Positions 1 through 5,858 of a stretch of 8,832 nucleotides of DNA are shown piece after piece. A program made the translations under genes and the position numbers. This DNA is from Alphaproteobacteria bacterium (GTDB lineage Bacteria; Pseudomonadota; Alphaproteobacteria; JABAAW01), in contig JABAAA010000045.1 of the NCBI GenBank assembly GCA_014239005.1, forward strand, positions 1-8,832, read 5' to 3'. Numbering within the stretch: the stretch's first letter is position 1; each line of letters begins with the position of its first letter. The notes beneath the pieces were generated by a model that had not been told where the DNA came from, ran no database searches, and saw only the letters and a program-made list of their open reading frames with translations.

Positions 1-666
1 GTTCGTCGTCGTTCCTTCGCTAATCTTCTTTTCCAGACGCATGTCCATCGTCTTGCCGCGCATGACATTCTGCTGGGGCTCCGTGTCGTGCGCGCTGCCG
101 CCGTCCCACAGGTGGACTTGCTCGGTCACCGTTTTGTTCAAGGGCTCCTTGAAAAAGTCAAACAGAGCGATGCCCTTGCCCATCGGCGCCAAGAACTTGT
201 CGTTGGTCTCCAACAAGGCGACGGCAAAGGAGAAACGTTGCCCCGGGAAGGCAGAAATCACAAAGGATTGCCTCTCCCCTGCGCGCAGCATTCTCTTCGG
301 AAAACGTGCGCCGGCAACGACACCGGCGTGTTGCGTCATGCCTTTTAGCACCTCGTGTGCCTGTCCTTGCTCGATCAACACCTCCATGCCGTTGTCGTAC
401 AGCTGATCGCCGTGCTTGAATAGAGGGTGTTCTTGATCGTGCAACACCCACACGCCCTCGCCGAATGTCCAGCTGTCTGTGCGGTGGTCGGTCGTGTTTT
501 TAATTTGCACCAAGAACGCTTGCACCTGCGCCTGTGCGCTGGCGCAAAGCAGCAGCAACGACAAGGTTGCGCCGATCAAGCGCAAGCTCGCCCCTCGTAC
601 GCGTATGGAAGGTCGAGGCTTCGCGCTCAGGCAGGGCGCACGGAGGGGGGGCAGACAGGGTCTCAT
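1..666 (-). CDS. Spondin-domain secreted protein (C-terminus beyond window edge)
   Basis: Reading leftward there is an open frame of 222 codons with no stop before the edge. From the ATG at 666, residues 1-27 are Arg/Pro-rich, residues 28-46 form a hydrophobic signal-peptide core ending ASAQA, and residues 48-222 are the mature part. That part resembles the bacterial Spondin_N domain: GVWVLHD (71-77) followed by PLF..G, LLETNDKFLAP (151-161), GIALFD (165-170) and VTEQVHLWDGG (180-190) followed by a Thr-Glu-Pro segment. These match the family pattern of a TND motif and an acidic 'v..YDAGTE.NEEP'-like end. The protein is probably periplasmic or exported; its ligand and function are unknown. The start is uncertain: a TTG at 585 preceded by GAGGGG at 5-nt spacing would give a compact signal peptide, whereas the ATG has no clear ribosome site. 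It diverges from aapJ. Confidence 0.75.
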   Translation of the reverse strand, partial: MRPCLPPLRAPCLSAKPRPSIRVRGASLRLIGATLSLLLLCASAQAQVQAFLVQIKNTTDHRTDSWTFGEGVWVLHDQEHPLFKHGDQLYDNGMEVLIEQGQAHEVLKGMTQHAGVVAGARFPKRMLRAGERQSFVISAFPGQRFSFAVALLETNDKFLAPMGKGIALFDFFKEPLNKTVTEQVHLWDGGSAHDTEPQQNVMRGKTMDMRLEKKISEGTTTN

Positions 667-829
667 AGGATTTGCGACAAACTCTTCTACCTGACTTGCT
701 TTCAGGAAGACGCTCACGAGATTGAGAGGAAGCTACTCTCGTTTAAGATGAAAATCAATTTATTTTTTCTCTTTAATGGCGATTCTTGCTTGCAACGATT
801 TTTCGTCCAACATCAATTCGTGACAGATT

Positions 830-861
830 TTTTGTTGTTTTTTCCTTTTGTTGTTTTTTCC
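830..861 (+). repeat. Perfect tandem duplication of a 16-bp T-rich unit
   Basis: The unit TTTTGTTGTTTTTTCC occurs at 830-845 and again, identically and without a gap, at 846-861. It ends directly before the candidate -35 element of aapJ. A T-rich tract here could be bent DNA or an UP-like element, but that is inference. Confidence 0.9.
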
Positions 862-889
862 TTGCGTTCGGGTTGATTTCTCCTAGAAT
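862..889 (+). promoter_or_regulatory. Candidate sigma70-type promoter for the aap operon
   Basis: TTGCGT (862-867, 3 of 6 matches to TTGACA) is followed after 16 nt by TAGAAT (884-889, 5 of 6 matches to TATAAT). It lies upstream of aapJ, just after a T-rich tandem repeat and just before a palindrome. The predicted transcript would start near 896 and leave a leader of about 275 nt. The weak -35 limits confidence. Confidence 0.4.
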
Positions 890-901
890 GGCGAATCGGA
901 G

Positions 902-914
902 GGACATAATGTCC
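902..914. promoter_or_regulatory. Palindromic candidate operator upstream of aapJ
   Basis: GGACATAATGTCC is a perfect inverted repeat, with 6-bp arms GGACAT and ATGTCC around one central A. If the promoter at 862-889 is real, it spans about +6 to +18, a position typical for repressor binding. No specific regulator can be named. Confidence 0.4.
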
Positions 915-953
915 TTTTGTGAGAGAAGAGGCAAAGGCGATCTTTGAGCCGAG

Positions 954-972
954 CTTTAATCTTTAATCTTTA
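954..972 (+). repeat. Tandem heptamer CTTTAAT
   Basis: CTTTAAT occurs at 954-960 and 961-967, followed by a partial copy CTTTA at 968-972. It lies in the predicted aapJ leader. No function is evident. Confidence 0.7.
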
Positions 973-1171
973 GAGATTGGAGACTTGGAGGCTTAGGACT
1001 TATAGATCGGAGTTTGGGGCAAGTAGGCGTGAAGCGTGTGGGTGACGGCAGGCAAAGGGGGGTATGTTTCTGTCTACTCGTCGCTTCGTTGCGTGTTTCC
1101 CTGTGCTTTTCGCCTTTCTTCTTCGACTCTTTTTCGATCTAACAACGATTTCTCAAGAGGAGAACATCCTA

Positions 1172-2257
1172 ATGAATCAAGAATCCCTTATCAGGAAGCT
1201 GCGCGGGCTCTTCGTCTTTTTTGCCGTAGGTCTCGGTGGTGCGCTCTTGCTGTCGCAAACGGCGCTTGCGCTGGGCGGCAGTAGCGGCGGCGGCGGCGAT
1301 TACGGAAATACACTGAAAGAAGTCAAAGACAAAGGCTATGTACAGTGCGGCGTCAGCCAAGGACTGCCCGGCTTTTCCAATCCCGACGATGCCGGGAACT
1401 GGAGCGGACTCGATGTCGAGTTCTGCCGAGCAGTGGCGACCGCCATCTTTAACGACCCCGACAAGGTCCAATACTCACCGTTGTCCGCAAAGGTGCGCTT
1501 CGAAAGCTTGCGCTCCGGCGAAATCGACGTGCTCGCGCGCAACACCACCTGGACTTTCGACCGCGATGTCGCGTTGGGGCTGGAGTTCGTTGGCGTCAAC
1601 TACTACGACGGTCAAGGCTTCATGGTGCGCAAAAACTTGGGCGTGAACAGCTCGAGCGAGCTCAACAATGTCAGCGTGTGCACAAACACAGGCACGACGA
1701 CCGAACTGAACGCCGCCGATTTCTTCCGCGCAAACAAGCTCAAGTACAAAATCGTCGCGTTTGAAAAAGCCGACGAAGTGGTGGCTGCCTACGACGCAGG
1801 GCGTTGCGATGTCTATACGACTGACCGCTCCGGTCTGGCTGCACAACGCACCAAGCTTTCGAACCCGCGCGAACACAAGGTTCTGCCCGAAATCATCTCG
1901 AAAGAGCCGCTGGGACCCGTCGTGCGTCAAGGCGACGAGCAGTGGGCGGATATCGTACGCTGGGTGCTGAATGCCATCATCATCGCCGAAGAACTCGAGC
2001 TGACCTCCGCGAACATCGCTTCGCACAAGGACAGCGACAATCCGAAGATCCGCCGCTTCGTCGGAAGCGAAGGTGAATTCGCGACCGCGCTCGGACTCGA
2101 CGACAATGCTTGGGCATACAACATCGTCGCCAAAGTAGGAAACTACAGCGAAATCTACGAGCGCACCGTCGGACCGAAGACGCCGCTTGGACTTTCGCGC
2201 GGCGACAACGCGTTGTGGACCAAAGGCGGAATCCTCTACGCTCCGCCGATGCGTTAA
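1172..2257 (+). CDS. aapJ: General L-amino-acid ABC transporter, periplasmic binding protein
   Basis: This 361-residue protein is the substrate-binding component of an Aap-type polar amino acid importer and should act in the periplasm. Residues 1-33 are a signal peptide (basic RKLR, hydrophobic core 12-30, ending TALA). A short Gly/Ser-rich linker follows. The family-3 solute-binding fold occupies about 47-280. AapJ hallmarks are visible: CGVSQGLPGFS (59-69), ARNTTWTFDRD (122-132), FVGVNYYDGQGFMV (139-152), the hinge region VCTNTGTTTE (169-178), and a C-terminal GGILYAPPMR. I chose the ATG at 1172 because AAGAGGAG lies at 1155-1162 and the signal peptide follows directly. An in-frame ATG at 1064 would add 36 hydrophobic residues before it. 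It is the first gene of the operon, and hairpins downstream of it may raise its mRNA level over that of aapQ. Confidence 0.95.
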   Translation: MNQESLIRKLRGLFVFFAVGLGGALLLSQTALALGGSSGGGGDYGNTLKEVKDKGYVQCGVSQGLPGFSNPDDAGNWSGLDVEFCRAVATAIFNDPDKVQYSPLSAKVRFESLRSGEIDVLARNTTWTFDRDVALGLEFVGVNYYDGQGFMVRKNLGVNSSSELNNVSVCTNTGTTTELNAADFFRANKLKYKIVAFEKADEVVAAYDAGRCDVYTTDRSGLAAQRTKLSNPREHKVLPEIISKEPLGPVVRQGDEQWADIVRWVLNAIIIAEELELTSANIASHKDSDNPKIRRFVGSEGEFATALGLDDNAWAYNIVAKVGNYSEIYERTVGPKTPLGLSRGDNALWTKGGILYAPPMR

Positions 2258-2301
2258 TCGGGAGCAACGCTCTCGAAATAGAGCAGGCAAGTTGTCGGTG
2301 A

Positions 2302-2329
2302 GGTTCGCAACGAAAGTTGCAACCGAACC
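2302..2329 (+). promoter_or_regulatory. Intercistronic RNA hairpin after aapJ
   Basis: GGTTCG (2302-2307) pairs with CGAACC (2324-2329). CAAC (2308-2311) pairs with GTTG (2316-2319) around a GAAA tetraloop, with a 4-nt bulge on the 3' side. No T-run follows, so it is not a standard terminator. It lies 45 nt after the aapJ stop. Hairpins in this position often protect the binding-protein mRNA from 3' decay; applying that here is inference. Confidence 0.5.
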
Positions 2330-2370
2330 CGCAACAAAGGAGGGGGACGGATGCTAAGGAATGCCGAGGA

Positions 2371-2419
2371 GATGCCGAGGCGTTTCTTCTGGTATCTCGT
2401 CTCCCTCCGCGCCTGCATC
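2371..2419 (+). promoter_or_regulatory. Second inverted repeat in the aapJ-aapQ gap
   Basis: GATGC-CG-AGGCG (2371-2382) pairs with CGCCTGCATC (2410-2419), giving 10 base pairs with a 2-nt bulge and a 27-nt loop. It overlaps a short direct repeat in which ATGCCGAGG occurs at 2361-2369 and again at 2372-2380. The structure could modulate read-through to aapQ, but the long loop makes it weaker than the hairpin at 2302-2329. Confidence 0.3.
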
Positions 2420-2469
2420 TTTTCGCACAGCACTAACCAGACAATTGATGGGATTCAAGGGACAGATCG

Positions 2470-3675
2470 ATGTCTGAAATGACAGGCAAGACTCTCGCAA
2501 GGACAAGGTGGTCGTTGCGTAGCATGTGGGCTTCGCGCAAGGGACGCGGCGTGATCTATCAAGTGATCATGTTCGCGGCTTTGTTCCTGCTGATCCTTAT
2601 CCTCGTCAGCAACGTCTTCTACAATATGGAGCAGCGCGGGTTGAAGGCGGGCTTCGGATTTTTGAACCGTACGGCGGGTTTCGGAATCGTACAGACGCTG
2701 GTGAGCTACAACGAATCCTCGACTTACGGCCGAGCGTTCGTGGTGGCTTTGCTCAACACCATCTTGGTCGCCAGCATCGGGGTCGTGCTTGCAACGATGC
2801 TGGGCTTCACGGTGGGCGTCATGCGCCTTTCTCCGAACTGGCTGGTCGCGCGCGTCGCGGCAATCTATGTCGAAACCTTTCGCAATATACCGCTGCTGTT
2901 GCAGATTCTGTTTTGGTACGTGGCAATCCTGAAGCCGCTGCCCTCGCCGATCGATATTTTTCAACAAGGGGAAAGCTTTGCTCTTTCGTTCAACAATCGC
3001 GGGTTGGTTTTTGCCACGCCGTTGCCGCAGGAGGGCTTTTCGCTGGTCTTGTGGGTGCTGTCGGTGGGAGTGCTCGGTTCGATCGCGTGGAGTTGGTATG
3101 CGCGTCGCAGGCAATTGCAGAAAGGAGACCAGCTGCCCGTCTTTTGGCCTTGCCTTGCTGCGATCGTAGGCTTGCCCGCCATTGTCTTCTTCCTGCTTGG
3201 CTCGCCGATGGACTTCGCGAAGCCCGTCATGGCGCGCTTCACTTACGAGGGGGGCTCGACGGTCGTCATCGAGTTCTTCGCCCTGTTGTGGGCGCTGGTC
3301 ATCTACACGGCAGCGTTCATCGCTGAGATCGTGCGGGCAGGAATTCAGGGCATCCCTTACGGACAAAGCGAGGCAGCTTACTCGTTGGGGTTGAAACGCA
3401 CGCAGACGCTGAAGCTGGTGACGATTCCCCAAGCGTTGCGCATCATCATTCCTCCCTTGACAAGCCAATACTTGAACTTGACAAAGAACTCCAGCTTGGC
3501 GGCGGCAATCGCCTATCCCGATCTGGTGTCGGTGTTCGCCGGCACCGCGCTCAATCAAACGGGCAGGGCGATCGAAATCATGTTCATGACGCTTTCGGTC
3601 TATCTGAGCCTGAGCTTGCTGACCTCGTTTGCAATGAACCTCTACCAGCGGCGTAAGCAGCTGGTAGAGCGTTAA
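2470..3675 (+). CDS. aapQ: General L-amino-acid ABC transporter, permease AapQ
   Basis: This 401-residue inner-membrane protein is one half of the channel of the Aap importer. Hydrophobic segments lie at about 29-50, 88-117, 128-155, 190-210, 225-244, 265-287 and 370-390. The large insertion between early and late membrane segments (about 155-260) is typical of the AapQ subfamily and explains why it is longer than ordinary His/Glu/Gln permeases. FLNRTAGFGI (64-73) and ETFRNIPLLLQILFWY (135-150) are family signatures. The EAA loop that contacts the ATPase runs from about 284 to 325 (EIVRAGIQGIPYGQSEAAYS..G through IPQALR). The start ATG is preceded by AAGGGA (2457-2462) at 7-nt spacing. The 23-nt gap to aapM indicates co-transcription. 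It should heterodimerise with AapM. Confidence 0.95.
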   Translation: MSEMTGKTLARTRWSLRSMWASRKGRGVIYQVIMFAALFLLILILVSNVFYNMEQRGLKAGFGFLNRTAGFGIVQTLVSYNESSTYGRAFVVALLNTILVASIGVVLATMLGFTVGVMRLSPNWLVARVAAIYVETFRNIPLLLQILFWYVAILKPLPSPIDIFQQGESFALSFNNRGLVFATPLPQEGFSLVLWVLSVGVLGSIAWSWYARRRQLQKGDQLPVFWPCLAAIVGLPAIVFFLLGSPMDFAKPVMARFTYEGGSTVVIEFFALLWALVIYTAAFIAEIVRAGIQGIPYGQSEAAYSLGLKRTQTLKLVTIPQALRIIIPPLTSQYLNLTKNSSLAAAIAYPDLVSVFAGTALNQTGRAIEIMFMTLSVYLSLSLLTSFAMNLYQRRKQLVER

Positions 3676-3698
3676 AGAGACAGGAGGACGTTGAGAAA

Positions 3699-4775
3699 AT
3701 GACGGCAAGGGCGGCCCTTTTGTGGTTGCGTGATAATTTGTTCTTCTCGTGGAAGAATGGCGTGCTGAGCGTCGTCGTCGGAGGCTTCTTGCTGTGGGTC
3801 GTCGTTTTGCTCGCCGATTGGTTTTTTGTTAGCGCCGTGTGGAACGGCGGCATTGAAGATTGTCGCTTGAGACAGGACGGCGCGTGCTGGCCCTTCGTGC
3901 AGGCGCGCTTCAGGCAGTTCATCTACGGGTTTTATCCCGATGTCGAGCGCTGGCGCGTCAATATAGTGATGCTGGTGTTCTTTGTCGGAATCGCGCTGTT
4001 GGTGTGGGAGCGCACGCCGTTTCGCGGCAAGCTCGTGTTGTTCATGCTGTGCGTGTTTCCGTTGGCGTCGTGGTTCTTGATGCGCGGCGGCATCTTCGGG
4101 CTTGCCGATGTGCCGACAGGACGCTGGGGTGGGTTCATGCTGACGTTGGTGTTGGCGAGCGTGGGAATCGTCAGCTCGCTTCCTTTGGGAATCATGCTGG
4201 CGTTGGGGCGTCGCGCGGAGTCGCTGCCTTTTGTCAAGGCTTTTTGCGTCGTGTTCATCGAGTTTTGGCGCGGCGTGCCTGTGATCACGGTTCTGTTCGC
4301 TACCGCTTTCATGCTGCCTCTGTTCATGCCTTCGTCGGTGAACTTCGACCAACTCTTGCGCGCGATGGTTGGCTTCATCCTTTTTTCCTCCGCCTACATG
4401 GCAGAGATCGTGCGCGGCGGCTTGGAGGGCTTGCAGCGCGGACAATACGAAGCCTCCGACGCGCTGGGCATGACCTACTGGCAGAGCAGAATCAGAGTTA
4501 TTCTGCCGCAGGCGTTGAAAATTATGATTCCCGGCATTTTGCTGACCATCATCGGCTTGTTCAAAGATACGACGCTGGTGTTGATCATCGGGTTGCTCGA
4601 TTTCTTGGGCATGATTCAGGCGGGAATATCCGACCCGCGCTGGGGTGCACCGAACGTGCCTTTTACCGGCTACGCCTTTGCTGCGGTCGTCTATTTTGTC
4701 TTTTGTTACAGCATGTCACTCTATGCTCGCTACATCGAAAAGAAGTTCAGCGCAGGGCGAGAACGACGACCGTAA
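3699..4775 (+). CDS. aapM: General L-amino-acid ABC transporter, permease AapM
   Basis: This 358-residue inner-membrane protein is the second permease of the Aap importer. Hydrophobic segments lie at about 24-46, 87-103, 111-127, 145-169, 182-210, 222-236, 277-303 and 323-341. The periplasmic stretch WNGGIEDCRLRQDGACWPF (48-66), followed by RFRQFIYGFYP (71-81), is characteristic of AapM: two cysteines flank an acidic region and a conserved F-IYG-YP follows. The transport domain contains FIEFWRGVPVITVLF (186-200) and an EAA loop from about 236 to 273 (EIVRGGLEGLQRGQYEASDA.G through LPQALK). AGGAGG at 3682-3687 precedes the ATG by 11 nt. It lies between aapQ and aapP. Confidence 0.95.
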   Translation: MTARAALLWLRDNLFFSWKNGVLSVVVGGFLLWVVVLLADWFFVSAVWNGGIEDCRLRQDGACWPFVQARFRQFIYGFYPDVERWRVNIVMLVFFVGIALLVWERTPFRGKLVLFMLCVFPLASWFLMRGGIFGLADVPTGRWGGFMLTLVLASVGIVSSLPLGIMLALGRRAESLPFVKAFCVVFIEFWRGVPVITVLFATAFMLPLFMPSSVNFDQLLRAMVGFILFSSAYMAEIVRGGLEGLQRGQYEASDALGMTYWQSRIRVILPQALKIMIPGILLTIIGLFKDTTLVLIIGLLDFLGMIQAGISDPRWGAPNVPFTGYAFAAVVYFVFCYSMSLYARYIEKKFSAGRERRP

Positions 4776-4823
4776 ACGCTTGAAAAAAAGGGAGACAAAG
4801 ACACAAAAGGCAAAAGGACAAAA

Positions 4824-4878
4824 GGGGGGCAAGGGGGGACGAACAAGGGGGTATAAGGGGGGACACGAACAAGGGGGG
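4824..4878 (+). promoter_or_regulatory. Five G-runs in the aapP leader (possible G-quadruplex)
   Basis: Guanine runs occur at 4824-4829 (6), 4833-4838 (6), 4847-4851 (5), 4857-4862 (6) and 4873-4878 (6), separated by loops of 3, 8, 5 and 10 nt rich in A and C. They are on the sense strand within the 128-nt aapM-aapP gap and end 13 nt before the aapP ribosome site AAGGAGA (4892-4898). Part is a direct repeat: GGGGGGACGAACAAGGGGG at 4833-4851 recurs as GGGGGGAC-AC-GAACAAG with a G-run at 4857-4878. Four or more runs of at least three G satisfy the usual quadruplex pattern. Folding and function are untested. Confidence 0.55.
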
Positions 4879-4903
4879 CAACATTGATATTAAGGAGATT
4901 GAG

Positions 4904-5656
4904 ATGGTAACAGGCAAAGGGGAAAAGATCATCGAAATCAGCGACCTACGAAAGTCGTTCGGCACGTTCACGGCATTGCGCGGCGTTTCGATGGAGGTGA
5001 AGAAAGGCGAACGGATCGTCATTTGCGGTCCTTCGGGGTCGGGCAAATCGACCTTGATTCGTTGCATCAATCGTCTGGAGGTACCAGATTCGGGAAAGAT
5101 TGTTGTCGACGGCATCGAGCTTTCTGACGATGTCAAGACGATCGAGGGGATTCGCAGGCAAGTCGGCATGGTGTTCCAGCAGTTCAACCTGTTTCCTCAC
5201 CTGACGGTGTTGGAGAATTGCACGCTCGCGCAGATTTGGGTTGCCAAGCGATCACAGAAGAAAGCAGAGGAGACGGCGCAGCACTACTTGGAGCGCGTGC
5301 ATATTCCCGAACAGATGCACAAGTATCCGGGACAGCTTTCAGGAGGGCAGCAACAGAGGGTCGCCATCGCGCGCGCGCTGTGCATGGAACCGAAGGTGAT
5401 GCTTTACGATGAGCCCACCTCGGCGTTGGATCCCGAGATGATCGCCGAAGTGCTGGATGTGATGGTCGAGTTTGCCGAATCGGGCATGACGACGGTTTGC
5501 GTCACGCACGAGATGGGCTTTGCGCGCAAGGTTGCCGATTGCATGATCTTTATGGACGAGGGCAAAATCGTGGAAGCGAGCGATCCGAACACCTTCTTCA
5601 CCAAGCCGAAGAGCGAGCGCACCAAGTTGTTTCTCAATCAAATCTTGGAACACTAA
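4904..5656 (+). CDS. aapP: General L-amino-acid ABC transporter, ATP-binding protein
   Basis: This 250-residue cytoplasmic ATPase drives the AapQ/AapM channel. All ABC motifs are present and intact: Walker [10 protein letters not shown] (42-50), Q-loop [11 protein letters not shown] (91-101), signature LSGGQQQR (145-152), Walker B VMLYDE (165-170), D-loop SALD (173-176) and the H-loop histidine in VTHEMGF (202). Length and motifs match the GlnQ/HisP/AapP polar amino acid family. The start ATG has a good ribosome site (AAGGAGA, 4892-4898). Unlike the tight aapQ-aapM junction, 128 nt of purine- and G-rich leader separates it from aapM, so its translation may be set separately. The order aapJ-Q-M-P supports the assignment over a glutamine-specific system. 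Confidence 0.95.
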   Translation: MVTGKGEKIIEISDLRKSFGTFTALRGVSMEVKKGERIVICGPSGSGKSTLIRCINRLEVPDSGKIVVDGIELSDDVKTIEGIRRQVGMVFQQFNLFPHLTVLENCTLAQIWVAKRSQKKAEETAQHYLERVHIPEQMHKYPGQLSGGQQQRVAIARALCMEPKVMLYDEPTSALDPEMIAEVLDVMVEFAESGMTTVCVTHEMGFARKVADCMIFMDEGKIVEASDPNTFFTKPKSERTKLFLNQILEH

Positions 5657-5782
5657 AATTCATCAGGGCTAGGGCTGCGGCTGCGCGAAGGGCGGCAGGC
5701 AGGGAGAGAAGGAGAGGGAGAAGAAGGCGGAAGCGAGGGGGGAGATTTTTTTGCGGACAGACAGGACAAGATAAAAAAAGAG

Positions 5783-5814
5783 AAAGGGAGCAAGGCTTGC
5801 GCCTCGCTCCCTTT
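5783..5814. terminator. Bidirectional hairpin terminator between aapP and the FecR gene
   Basis: AAAGGGAGC (5783-5791) pairs perfectly with GCTCCCTTT (5806-5814). Inside, after one A/C mismatch, AGGC (5793-5796) pairs with GCCT (5801-5804) around a TTGC loop. On the plus strand a short run of four T ends the stem (5812-5815). On the minus strand the stem is followed by CTCTTTTTTT. The converging genes end at 5656 and 5859, so one hairpin can serve both. Confidence 0.85.
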
Positions 5815-5858
5815 TGTCTGCGTAGAGGAGGGGGAATCAGGTTCTGTCTTCTCTCTGC

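Larger units (their letters stand above)
667..1171. other. Divergent intergenic region between the spondin gene and aapJ
   Basis: This 505-bp stretch separates two divergently transcribed genes. I see no convincing gene in it. It holds a T-rich tandem repeat (830-861), a candidate aapJ promoter (862-889), a 13-bp palindrome (902-914), a short heptamer repeat (954-972) and a leader of about 275 nt before the aapJ start. Positions 970-1015 also contain loosely repeated GGAG.CTT-like words. No known riboswitch architecture was recognised. No strong promoter was found for the leftward spondin gene. Confidence 0.7.

Noticed and set aside
427..876. Plus-strand open frame of 149 residues
   Set aside because: It is antisense to the spondin gene over its first half and then runs through low-complexity T-rich DNA, giving a poly-Phe tail; no family features.
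1064..1171. Upstream in-frame ATG for aapJ adding 36 residues
   Set aside because: It would put a second hydrophobic stretch before a normal signal peptide. The ATG at 1172 has AAGAGGAG at good spacing, while the G-run before 1064 is almost adjacent to the ATG.
1475..2290. Minus-strand frame of 271 residues opposite aapJ
   Set aside because: It lies entirely antisense to a well-identified binding-protein gene and shows no domain.
2455..3708. Minus-strand frame of 417 residues opposite aapQ
   Set aside because: Low-complexity Gln/Arg/Asp/His-rich product typical of the antisense of a membrane protein; the opposite strand codes for an unmistakable permease.
3672..4445. Minus-strand frame of 257 residues opposite aapM
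   Set aside because: Same antisense artefact, rich in His, Gln and Arg, over a clear permease.
3860..4783. Plus-strand frame of 307 residues overlapping aapM
   Set aside because: Alternate frame of aapM with an Arg/Ala/Val-rich product and no ribosome site.
4645..4887. Plus-strand 80-residue frame with a Lys/Gly-rich tail across the G-runs
   Set aside because: It begins out of frame inside aapM with no ribosome site; the basic tail is only the translation of the purine tract.
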